From: a virus | Strand: one strand, 5' to 3' | IMG/VR virus record: IMGVR_UViG_3300030450_000541 | Coordinates: 1-25,538 of that record | Length of the DNA: 25,538 nt | Shown: piece after piece, positions 14,246 through 21,048 of the stretch | How positions within the stretch are numbered: position 1 is the first letter of the stretch | Layout: the number at the start of each line of letters is the position of its first letter | Position numbers and translations under genes: made by a program | Notes under the pieces: generated by a model | Databases searched by the model: none | What the model was told of the DNA's origin: nothing | Seen by the model: the letters and a program-made list of their open reading frames with translations, nothing else

Positions 14246-15814
14246 TTAAGCAGCTAAAAGGCCCCCCGGTCTTTGTTCTTGAACAATGGTATTTTTAACG
14301 GCTGCCGCGATTACTTGACCTAGCATTTTCCCTTCTTGATCGCCGCTTGTTTCTGTTCCTGAACTATCAACATTAACAACAATATTATTTGTAGTTCCTC
14401 CGCCTTGAGCCTCTACACCTAACCGCCCATCTTTACCACGCTTGAGGGGCATGATTGCTTCGGGGCCTTTCTCAGACATCAACCCCATACCGTTAGCCAT
14501 TGGGAAGAGAGTTGGCTTATTAACTACGCCGCCTTTTGCATAGGCTTTAATCTGTTGCCCGCTATCAATTACACCACCTTTTGCAAAACCTAACGATGTC
14601 ATTATCGGCTTAATGATCATTGCTCTAATTGCGATACGTGCCATATCAGCAATAATTGAACGTGCTAAATCTTTAAATGAAAGTTTCCCGGTCATTACAA
14701 AATCTACTAAGGCGTCCTCCATCCCTTTAATTCCTTTTATCACTACATCCGCCATACCTTCCTCAACTGTTTTAATTGACTTTTTAAAACCTTTTAACTT
14801 AGTCCTCATATGTTCGCCAAAAGTTTTATCTAAAGAATTACCGGTACCATCTGCATTAATACCAAGACTCTTTAACAACTCGTTTATTTCTGTTAAATCT
14901 ATTTTTGTACCTTCTAAACCCTTTAACAAATTAGCTTGAAAGTCTAAATCATCACCTAATTTACTAAAATTATCTTCAATACTATCTACCGTGTCTTTTA
15001 TAAATTTATCTAAACCTGCATAAACAGTTGCCGCCACACCAACGCCAGCGACTATCCCCGCTAAATTTTTAGGCGATGCTAACAAAGCTGTAATTGCTGC
15101 CTGTGCTTTCATATATCCCAGCTTTATCTTTTCTAACGTCAATAATGTTTTTGTTATTGCTACAAGCTTTCCAAAATTAGCAAGCAACGCCACAAAGAAT
15201 TTCCCCGCAGCTATTCCTATTAAAGTTGAAGCCCAAACTTTCGTAATAACTAAAACTATTTTTAAATTTTCAATTAGCGTTGGGATATTTAACAATAAAA
15301 TTCTAATCCCATTGCTTAAATTAATTACTAATTGCTCAGTTGCTTCTAATAAGGGCGTAAGAATTGGCGCTAATAATGTTCCTAATAATTCTTGAAAATC
15401 TCTAAATCTTTGTCCTAATGTATCAAGCGCCCCCGCTAAACCCTCCGCCGCTGCTTTTGCTGCCCCCTTATAACTACCTTCAACGATCCTAAGAATTTCG
15501 GCTTGTGCTTCCATTTCACGCCCTGAGTTTTGCAACTCAAGAATCATTTCGCGTTGTTGTTCCGTAAATATCACACCTGAACGAGATAACGCCGTTAATC
15601 CTCTTGCCGGATCACTTAAAGCTTTTGCTAATTGTAAGAAAGAACTTTTTAAATCAACTTGGTTTATCTGTGCTAAATCCGCCGCCGTTTCTGCTACCCG
15701 GCCATAAGAATCAAGACCAATATTTTTAAAACTAGTTAACAACGCAAACCCTTTTTGAAATGCCTTTTCATCAAATAAAGTTGCAAAACCTAAATCATCA
15801 GCAAGCCCTCTTAA
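14246..15814 (-). CDS. H: Tape measure protein, main part (out of frame with its N-terminus)
   Basis: 522 codons that continue the protein begun at 16118 after a one-base frame change near 15812-15816. It opens LRGLADDLGFATLFDEKAFQ and then has the conserved TMP block DLAQINQVDLKSSFLQLAKAL and LTALSRSGVIFTEQQREMI. Hydrophobic helices lie in the middle (LLAPILTPLLEATEQ, IGIAAGKFFVALLANFG, GIVAGVGVAATVYAGL). The C-terminus is the standard TMP end (FAKGGVIDSG, AKGGVVNKPTLFPMANG, MSEKGPEAIMPLKRG). Independent translation could start only at a TTG at 15742, which would lose part of the conserved block. Joined, the two parts give about 623 residues; at roughly 1.5 angstrom per residue that would set a tail near 90-95 nm (inference). 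Confidence 0.9.
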   Translation of the reverse strand, partial: LRGLADDLGFATLFDEKAFQKGFALLTSFKNIGLDSYGRVAETAADLAQINQVDLKSSFLQLAKALSDPARGLTALSRSGVIFTEQQREMILELQNSGREMEAQAEILRIVEGSYKGAAKAAAEGLAGALDTLGQRFRDFQELLGTLLAPILTPLLEATEQLVINLSNGIRILLLNIPTLIENLKIVLVITKVWASTLIGIAAGKFFVALLANFGKLVAITKTLLTLEKIKLGYMKAQAAITALLASPKNLAGIVAGVGVAATVYAGLDKFIKDTVDSIEDNFSKLGDDLDFQANLLKGLEGTKIDLTEINELLKSLGINADGTGNSLDKTFGEHMRTKLKGFKKSIKTVEEGMADVVIKGIKGMEDALVDFVMTGKLSFKDLARSIIADMARIAIRAMIIKPIMTSLGFAKGGVIDSGQQIKAYAKGGVVNKPTLFPMANGMGLMSEKGPEAIMPLKRGKDGRLGVEAQGGGTTNNIVVNVDSSGTETSGDQEGKMLGQVIAAAVKNTIVQEQRPGGLLAA

Positions 15815-16118
15815 AGCCTGCCGCCTTTGGTGCGTCAGTGCTAACCCTCGTCAAGCCATTCGCTAAGGTTGCAAAATCTGCCTCACGTTCTGCTAATACA
15901 TCAAAACTCTTTCTGATTGCCTGAAATGTTGCCGCAGCTCCAGCAATAGCAACTAATGGCCCTGCTAATTTCTTGAACGACATTGCAAGGTTTTTAGCGC
16001 TGCCTTGCACGCCTTGCATACTGTTTCCAAGACGTTTGATTTTTTCTTGCCCTTTTACATTCGCGGCAATAGTGATCCCGTACTTACTATTTCCAGATCC
16101 GGGGATTCCTCTAGGCAT
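15798..16118 (-). CDS. H: Tape measure protein, N-terminal fragment (frameshifted)
   Basis: Begins at ATG 16118, which overlaps the chaperone stop (TAATG) and has AAGGAG upstream. Contents: MPRGIPGSGNSKYGITIAAN, ITIAANVKGQEKIKRLGNSM, a helical segment with LAGPLVAIAGAAATFQAIRKS and READFATLANGLTRV. The frame ends after 106 residues at TGA 15798; from DAPKAAG onward the last six residues are out of frame, since the family sequence resumes as LRGLADDLG in the +1 frame. Dropping one T from GGCTTTAAGAG (15806-15818) restores one continuous tape measure. A sequencing or assembly error or a recent mutation is more likely than programmed frameshifting, which is not known inside this protein. Confidence 0.88.
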   Translation of the reverse strand: MPRGIPGSGNSKYGITIAANVKGQEKIKRLGNSMQGVQGSAKNLAMSFKKLAGPLVAIAGAAATFQAIRKSFDVLAEREADFATLANGLTRVSTDAPKAAGFKRAC

Positions 16119-16444
16119 TATTTCTTCTCCTTATTCATTTCAGCCATTGCCGTTACTTCTAATATTTGAAGATCTTCAAACACAGCGGGCAAGTCTTCTA
16201 CTGAATAGAGTTTAGCTACACTTATTACGTCTTGATAGCACAAGCCCGTTATTGTTCCCAACCCTCCAACTTGCCAACAAGTTTGAACACGTAAAAATAA
16301 TTCAACAGCAGGCCAATTTTCTTCTAATACCTCAAAATGCTTTTCCGGTTCAGGTTCAGGTAGGTCAACACCTAAAGCTAAAGCATCTGATTGAGTCTCA
16401 TCTATTACGCCACCATTACACCAATGCAAAGCAGCGCCAATTAG
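16118..16444 (-). CDS. T: Tail assembly chaperone T-domain, made as G-T frameshift fusion
   Basis: Counted from the slippage point, 108 codons in the minus-1 frame: LIGAALHWCNGGVIDETQSD and on through NWPAVELFLRVQTCWQVGG to AEMNKEKK. The 'GAALHW..GG..D' start is the usual form of the downstream chaperone domain in lambda-like phages. There is no good independent start (only a TTG at 16429 without a ribosome site), which fits expression only as a fusion to the upstream G protein. The fusion is 114 + 108 = 222 residues. In lambda, G and G-T bind the tape measure and recruit tail tube subunits, and neither is in the finished virion. The gene lies between G and tape measure, as expected. Confidence 0.85.
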   Translation of the reverse strand, partial: LIGAALHWCNGGVIDETQSDALALGVDLPEPEPEKHFEVLEENWPAVELFLRVQTCWQVGGLGTITGLCYQDVISVAKLYSVEDLPAVFEDLQILEVTAMAEMNKEKK

Positions 16445-16785
16445 TTTTTTCTTTTCTTCCCGGCAACACTCTTAAAGAATGCTTCTGAAACACTATTAGC
16501 AAGCATCGGCACTTCTAAAAATCGACTAAGTGCTTTCTGTGAAAATTTAATTGCGTTGCCATCAGGATCAGTTACGCCCTCCCATCCAACCATTACTTCA
16601 CAAACCAAATCAATATCAGTTATTTCACCCTTTTCTACAAGCTCACCAATTTCACGAATCCTTGATTGTGTTGTTCGTTTAAATTCAACATCAAACGTTC
16701 TTTTCTCATGCCTGCCACCGTCCACCGGTACTTCATGCACAACAGGCCATTTATAAGTATCAGATTGATCTAAAACAAAAGACAT
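16441..16785 (-). CDS. G: Tail assembly chaperone, gpG-like
   Basis: A 114-residue protein with the pattern of tail assembly chaperones: YKWPVVHEVPVDGGRHEKRT, FDVEFKRTTQSRIREI, DLVCEVMVGWEGVTDPDGN, KFSQKALSRFLEVPML and a basic GKKRKN end that coincides with the slippery A-run. The 'V..GW.GV.D.DG' core is the family hallmark. It lies between the tube protein and the T frame, at the position of lambda G. It is preceded by a 55-base gap holding one copy of the TAATACG-type 19-base motif. Confidence 0.87.
   Translation of the reverse strand: MSFVLDQSDTYKWPVVHEVPVDGGRHEKRTFDVEFKRTTQSRIREIGELVEKGEITDIDLVCEVMVGWEGVTDPDGNAIKFSQKALSRFLEVPMLANSVSEAFFKSVAGKKRKN
16444..16450 (-). promoter_or_regulatory. 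Minus-1 ribosomal frameshift site A AAA AAC
   Basis: On the minus strand the 0-frame reads AAG AAA AGA AAA AAC TAA, so the heptamer A AAA AAC sits immediately before the G stop codon (16441-16443). Slipping back one base gives CTA ATT GGC and enters the T frame. This matches the X XXY YYZ rule and the conserved location of the G/GT slippery site in siphovirus tails. Confidence 0.85.
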
Positions 16786-16789
16786 TCAT

Positions 16790-16808
16790 TTACTATTAAG
16801 TCGTATTA
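16790..16808 (-). promoter_or_regulatory. 19-base motif, copy 2 (before tail chaperone gene)
   Basis: Minus-strand TAATACGACTTAATAGTAA just before the G start; 17 of 19 bases match the copy at 17823-17841. The first ten bases equal the start of the T7 promoter consensus, but the rest does not, and no phage RNA polymerase gene is in the window. Possible promoter or other regulatory element for the G/T/tape-measure block. Confidence 0.4.
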
Positions 16809-16840
16809 AGAGTAAACCCCTTCAATAGTAAAAGCAATAC

Positions 16841-17782
16841 CTATAAGAATTTTATTTCTAGCTCATCATTACCAGAACTAGGCAATGCAGTAAACGGTAA
16901 ATTCAACATAGTAATTCCGTCTGATTCTTCATATGTCGGCGCTGATATATCTGTGTAAGGGCAACTAAATTGAACTTTGTTGCCTGCTGTTGTTCCGTGA
17001 ATGAATTTATTAGTACCTGTTGCGGTTCCGGTCGCAATTGTGAAAAAGTTTTTTGATGATAAAGTTGGCGCTTCAATTGACAACGAACCTGAAGGCTTGC
17101 GATCAGTAATTAAAACTTCTTTTGATGCAGTCGTTCCAACTAATTCCCTGTAAACCGTATCGTTGTTTATATCCAAAGACCAAGATTGAAGAGCTAAGGA
17201 ACTACCAAATATTTCAAAAGCCGTAACGTTATCTTGTTTGAAAATAACGGGGTCGGCCTGTTTTTGATAGGTACAAGTCGGAACAGTTACGGTAGCCGGT
17301 GCCGCATATTTTCCAGTAAGGGTAAAACTAATTACTCCGATTGAACCAACCTCCTCAGTAACAGTAAAAGTTCCTCTTGCGCCAATTATTGCGTGATTTG
17401 TGCCGTCGTAGTTGCAATAGATCGACACGCTAGACATTGCAGTGGGGTCAGATGTTGGCGCGTATGTATTTGTAGTTGCTGCATCTGTGTGAACCATTCC
17501 GCACGCTTCTAAAGCAGGCCCCCATTGAACAGCGGTCCCGGCGGTTCCACTTCCAGCAATTTCAACATCAAAAGTTACCGTTGCCCTTTGGTTAGCTAAA
17601 TAAACATCACTATTGCCTAAATATCCCCTAACTAAATCTCTTGTTACCTCATCCGATTCAATCGGTGTAACCGTTAATTCTCTTACAAGAACGGCATTGG
17701 CTGACCCTGTAGGAGATGCATCCGTTCCGCTTGTTGTTTCCTTTTTTAGAAGGATCGTTTTCTTTCGGGCTAACTTTGGCAC
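16841..17782 (-). CDS. V: Major tail tube protein
   Basis: A 313-residue protein. The start is GTG (VPKLARKKTILLKKE); no other start is available because an in-frame TAA lies nine codons upstream. The pattern is that of a tail tube protein: SANAVLVRELTVTPIESDEV, RDLVRGYLGNSDVY, ATVTFDVEIAGSGTAG, then GTFTVTEEVGSIGVISFTLTG and KYAAPATVTVPTC. A second half follows with LSLDINNDTVY-like strands and KPSGSLSIEAPTL. Position (after the terminator, before the chaperones) equals lambda V; it is longer than lambda V (246), consistent with an extra domain or a two-domain tube subunit. High expression is expected; both flanking gaps contain the 19-base motif. Confidence 0.87.
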   Translation of the reverse strand: MPKLARKKTILLKKETTSGTDASPTGSANAVLVRELTVTPIESDEVTRDLVRGYLGNSDVYLANQRATVTFDVEIAGSGTAGTAVQWGPALEACGMVHTDAATTNTYAPTSDPTAMSSVSIYCNYDGTNHAIIGARGTFTVTEEVGSIGVISFTLTGKYAAPATVTVPTCTYQKQADPVIFKQDNVTAFEIFGSSLALQSWSLDINNDTVYRELVGTTASKEVLITDRKPSGSLSIEAPTLSSKNFFTIATGTATGTNKFIHGTTAGNKVQFSCPYTDISAPTYEESDGITMLNLPFTALPSSGNDELEIKFL

Positions 17783-17822
17783 AGCTCTAAAAAATATTCC
17801 TATGTCTTCATATTAGACACCG

Positions 17823-17841
17823 TTATTATTAAGCCGTATTA
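17823..17841 (-). promoter_or_regulatory. 19-base motif, copy 1 (before tail tube gene)
   Basis: Minus-strand TAATACGGCTTAATAATAA, beginning in the stop codon of the upstream terminator gene and lying in the 56-base gap before the tube gene. It differs from the copy at 16790-16808 at two positions. The pair brackets the tube gene, usually the most highly expressed tail gene. Confidence 0.4.
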
Positions 17842-18267
17842 CTGCGTTAGATCATCAACCTCTGTTCTATATCTCACTAAGTAGCTGCAATTAATAGCAC
17901 CTAAAGGCTGATCAGCATCGACCGCCTCAAAGCTTTGGTCAGTAGGTTCAACATCAATAGCCTCCCCCCCTAACGTTAAATCTGCCATTATTTTGCTGTG
18001 CATACTGATCAACGTATTATCTGCCTGCGAATCTGGAACATCGCCAGAACTTAAAATTGTTACCGTGACAGAAAGCGACCAATCAAGAGTAGGTAAAGAG
18101 GTGTTTTGTTCTGCTGTATCAGTTGACCAAGAAATTAAAAGGGCTGGTAATTCTGAACGTTGTTGAAGGGGGATAGTTCTAGACCTGTAAATCCTCGTTC
18201 CGACTCCGGTGGTATTAGCAAGGGCCGTCTTGATTGCGTTTAATATGTCTTCCCTTTTACTAGCCAT
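17839..18267 (-). CDS. U: Tail terminator-like protein (gpU-type)
   Basis: A 142-residue protein with REDILNAIKTALANTTGVG, then RIYRSRTIPLQQRSELPALL, ISWSTDTAEQN, a WSLSVTVTILSSGD strand and SYLVRYRTEVDD. The alpha/beta pattern 'I...L....GV..rvyrsr...l...elPal.v' is typical of tail terminators that cap the tube and join it to the head. It overlaps the upstream connector by one base (TAATG). Lambda also has Z at this place; no Z homologue is visible here. Family assignment is by pattern and synteny. Confidence 0.8.
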   Translation of the reverse strand: MASKREDILNAIKTALANTTGVGTRIYRSRTIPLQQRSELPALLISWSTDTAEQNTSLPTLDWSLSVTVTILSSGDVPDSQADNTLISMHSKIMADLTLGGEAIDVEPTDQSFEAVDADQPLGAINCSYLVRYRTEVDDLTQ

Positions 18268-18563
18268 TAGGTTTTCTGTAGAGAAATTTCACAAGTAAGG
18301 CCGTCTAAGCCTTTGTCATTTGATCGGACTGTGTAACCAATATCTTTACCCGCTGCATTTTGAACCGTAATACTGTCGCCACCTTTCAAGGTTCCAAAAT
18401 CTGACGCGGAACAATGCAAAACATAATCAGTAAAAAGTACTTGATCGCCGATGATTGTAGAAGTTGGTTCATCAAGTATTCCATTAGCAGTAATAGACCC
18501 CGCAGTGCATGACACACCGAAGGGCCCATTAAACATGCTTGTTAAATCGTCAGAGAATGACAC
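18267..18563 (-). CDS. Head-tail connector, gpFII-like
   Basis: A 98-residue protein. A short N-terminal helix (MSFSDDLTSMFNGPFGV) is followed by a small beta-barrel: GSITANGILDEP, VLFTDYVLHCSASDFGTLKG, GDSITVQNAAGKDIGYTVRS and a DGLTCEISLQK end. The 'I.GI.de.......g........l.......l..Gd.i.v.g..Y.V......dg' pattern is that of the FII attachment family. Position between head proteins and terminator agrees. Lambda FII is 117 residues. Confidence 0.8.
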   Translation of the reverse strand: MSFSDDLTSMFNGPFGVSCTAGSITANGILDEPTSTIIGDQVLFTDYVLHCSASDFGTLKGGDSITVQNAAGKDIGYTVRSNDKGLDGLTCEISLQKT

Positions 18564-18571
18564 TTAACTAA

Positions 18572-18952
18572 TTAGCTGTACTTCTTAGAAGCAAGAGCTA
18601 CGACCGCGACAGCCCCTGTCCCTGTTCCACCAGCAACAGTGCTACTGATTTTTAGATACTGCTTAAGTTCAGAAACGTTAAGGTAGATCTTTTCAACTAA
18701 AGCTGTGTTTGCAGAAGTAGTTGTAAAAGCGCCGTCTGTAACGTCTGTATAAGTACCGCCTGAAGTGTCGCACTCAGTGATCTTGATGGCGTAAGTAACA
18801 CCAGATCCACCGGCTTCCGCTGTTAAAACAAAAGCTGCTGAACCTTCATAACCTTGAATGTCAACGGCTGAACCTACGGCTGTTGATGCTAAGACGTCAT
18901 TGCCTAGCAAGCTTAGGACTTCGGTTTTTGAACCGAGATTGTGGATGGTCAT
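18572..18952 (-). CDS. Head-associated beta-sandwich protein (possible decoration protein)
   Basis: A 126-residue protein with the pattern AVGSAVDIQGYEGSAAFVLT, YAIKITECDTSGGTYTDVTD, VEKIYLNVSELKQYLKISS and a Gly/Ala-rich end. This 'D..GYEG.a.f.l......y..ki.es....g.y.dv.dg......l...kqYlki' pattern is found in small structural proteins encoded just after capsid genes, and may coat the capsid. Alternatives are a head completion or minor tail protein. The ATG overlaps the preceding gene's stop by four bases. Confidence 0.7.
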   Translation of the reverse strand: MTIHNLGSKTEVLSLLGNDVLASTAVGSAVDIQGYEGSAAFVLTAEAGGSGVTYAIKITECDTSGGTYTDVTDGAFTTTSANTALVEKIYLNVSELKQYLKISSTVAGGTGTGAVAVVALASKKYS

Positions 18953-19161
18953 TCTTCAGATTCCTTTTGAATAGGAGTTGAGGGTTTTTTACGTTTAGGA
19001 GTTGTTTTCTTTTCTACCTTCATTGAACAGACCTCGACGGCCTCTTTTGCTTTACCCATGACTACAAGGGTTTTAGCATTTTCAGAAGATGTTTCAATTA
19101 CATCACCTACTTTTACTAATTCCCCTTGTAACCAAGTTGAGCTAAGGATTTCGATCCTCAT
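18949..19161 (-). CDS. Small head-region protein with Lys-rich tail
   Basis: A 70-residue protein in two parts: a compact beta domain (MRIEILSSTWLQGELVKVGD, then VIETSSENAKTLVVMGKAKE) and a basic disordered tail (KKTTPKRKKPSTPIQKESEE). The first part resembles small proteins that recur next to capsid genes in many siphoviruses ('G..v..GDvie....a..L...GkA'). In lambda the FI protein lies nearby, but no specific similarity to it is claimed. Six bases separate it from the capsid gene, and its stop overlaps the next start (ATGA). Confidence 0.68.
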   Translation of the reverse strand: MRIEILSSTWLQGELVKVGDVIETSSENAKTLVVMGKAKEAVEVCSMKVEKKTTPKRKKPSTPIQKESEE

Positions 19162-19167
19162 TACTTA

Positions 19168-21048
19168 TTAAGTTCCTAAGCAGAAGCTTTCTGGATGTCT
19201 TACCGCTACATCACAATCTTGTAATGCAACAATACGAACAGTTCCAGAAGTTGAGTTGGTATAAGGATCAACTGTTAGATCTAAACCAGACCAGAAGCCC
19301 ATTAGTAGATCAGCAAAGTTTCCAAACCAAACATCACCGGCCGCGACTTGATTAGAAACGAAAGCTCTATAGCCATTCATTTCGCCATCCTGTCCACCTG
19401 TCCAAACAAATTCACCTGAGCCGGCATCTTTCTTAGTGCCTTTTAATGAACCACGCATTGAAGCGTTTGTTATATAGCAAGGTGAACCAAGAAGAGCATT
19501 TGCAGAACCTAAGTCAGATTCCATTGCAATGACTTCAGGGAAAGTAGGAACCGCACCGGCGAATGCTTCCGCACCTATGCCAACTGTGTTCTTAAGTCCT
19601 AAAGGCTCATTAGCTACGCCAGAACCATAAAGACCAGCAAGGTCAATTTTTAGAGCAATAACTCTAGCAAGATCGTTTCTTACGAAATTTTCAATATCAA
19701 TAGATGACTGAAGAAGTAGCTTCCTTGTTACGTCGGTATAAGCACCAACAGTACGAGGAACTAAAGAAACTTGAGTCAAAGTTTGGTCTGATTCTGCTGC
19801 TGCTGCGCCTTCGGCTATCCAAGTTGCACTAGCGGCCCCAGACTGTTTAGGGATCTTTACGTTTCCTTCTAGACCAGAAAGAATAGTTGCGCCAGCTCTT
19901 GCACATGCTGACTCATTGCGTAAAAGGTCGATGAACGAACCAGTCAACAAATCAGTTTTTATAACGTCTCCACCTGCTGAGCCGGGAGATGTTTGCAAGT
20001 CTCTTTGTGCTGTTAAAACATCTTGAGGGATTGTTATACCTCTTGAAGTTCTACCTAGTTTTGCGGCTGCAGCTTCACTAGCTTCTATTTCAAAAGAAGC
20101 CGCCTCGCGTGCGCGTGAATCTGTTGGGTTAGCAAGATAGTTAAGCGCTCTTAAGAAAGAGAAACTACCTGTCTCTTTTTCTGTTAAGCCAATCGTTGCG
20201 TTTGTTTCAGATGCTTGAGAAATCTGATTTCTAGGCTCAAGATCTTTTAAGACTGCTGAATTAAAGTCTGACACTTCTTTTCCTTTGCTTATGTATTCTT
20301 GACCTAATTCTCTTAGGTCATATTTTTCTGCGATCTGTGTAATTTCTTGGATTCTCGCACGCTCAGCCTTTAACAGTTTTTCACCGTCAATAGCTTCTGA
20401 ACGCACCTCCAAGGTTTCTTTCGGAGTAGTGGTCATTGACTCATCTTTAGGGTTTACAGGTGCATCAGAAGATGCTGAAACGTCGGAACGTTCCTCTTTA
20501 GTCATATTAGATATAGTTTCTGAAGCCTCCGCAGCAATAGCAGCCCTTGACACTCCAACGGAACTATCAGCGGGAACAGGCGCAATACTTAATTCATGTA
20601 CCGCGATGTCGGTTCCATAAAAATTACCGTCTGCTCTTTCCTCCATATTGTTGACAACGTAACCAAAGCTCACGCCCTTAATAATGCCGTCTTGAATATC
20701 TCTATAAATAGAACTTGCAAATTCCTCTTTAGAAAAACGAACTTCCGCATAACCTCTTTTATCCTCGTCTGAAATATATGCCTTTTCAACTACACCAATC
20801 GGTCTATCAAAATTATGATTAAACAACAAAGGGCCGCCATCATTTAAACGGGTTAAATCCCAATTCTCTGATTTATGCTCAAGTATTTCTTCACCGTAGA
20901 GGCGTGTCACTGGTGTCTCTGATGAGAACGGGAAAGTAATTGTTCTTTCTTTAACTACGCCTTCTTTACCGACGACCTGTTTTACATCTAATGAAAAATC
21001 ACGTTGGACAAGTTGATTTTCTAAATCACGTAGTTGCTTTTTCTTCAT
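19168..21048 (-). CDS. Prohead protease fused to HK97-fold major capsid protein
   Basis: A 626-residue fusion. Residues 30-170 form a U35-type prohead protease with His78 in LLFNHNFDRPIG, Ser127 in KGVSFGYV and the following HELSIAPVPA strand (about 151-160). About 175-290 is charged, helical and flexible, suiting a scaffolding delta domain that the protease would remove. About 290-626 is the HK97-type capsid: ACARAGATILSG, WIAEGAAAAESDQTL, VGAYTDVTRKLLLQSS, LYGSGVANEPLGLKN, then FVSNQVAAGDVWFGNF and VRIVALQDCDVAVRHPESF. Lambda uses separate C and E genes; a protease-capsid fusion is known in other phages. The start overlaps the portal end by 23 bases. Confidence 0.92.
   Translation of the reverse strand: MKKKQLRDLENQLVQRDFSLDVKQVVGKEGVVKERTITFPFSSETPVTRLYGEEILEHKSENWDLTRLNDGGPLLFNHNFDRPIGVVEKAYISDEDKRGYAEVRFSKEEFASSIYRDIQDGIIKGVSFGYVVNNMEERADGNFYGTDIAVHELSIAPVPADSSVGVSRAAIAAEASETISNMTKEERSDVSASSDAPVNPKDESMTTTPKETLEVRSEAIDGEKLLKAERARIQEITQIAEKYDLRELGQEYISKGKEVSDFNSAVLKDLEPRNQISQASETNATIGLTEKETGSFSFLRALNYLANPTDSRAREAASFEIEASEAAAAKLGRTSRGITIPQDVLTAQRDLQTSPGSAGGDVIKTDLLTGSFIDLLRNESACARAGATILSGLEGNVKIPKQSGAASATWIAEGAAAAESDQTLTQVSLVPRTVGAYTDVTRKLLLQSSIDIENFVRNDLARVIALKIDLAGLYGSGVANEPLGLKNTVGIGAEAFAGAVPTFPEVIAMESDLGSANALLGSPCYITNASMRGSLKGTKKDAGSGEFVWTGGQDGEMNGYRAFVSNQVAAGDVWFGNFADLLMGFWSGLDLTVDPYTNSTSGTVRIVALQDCDVAVRHPESFCLGT

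Noticed and set aside
14613-14939. Plus-strand 108-codon Ile/Ser-rich frame inside the tape measure gene
   Set aside because: Opposite a conserved helical part of the tape measure; composition is that of an antisense shadow.
16790-16808. Functional T7-type promoter
   Set aside because: Only the first ten bases match the T7 consensus, the start-proximal part does not, and no single-subunit RNA polymerase is in the window; kept only as an unexplained motif.
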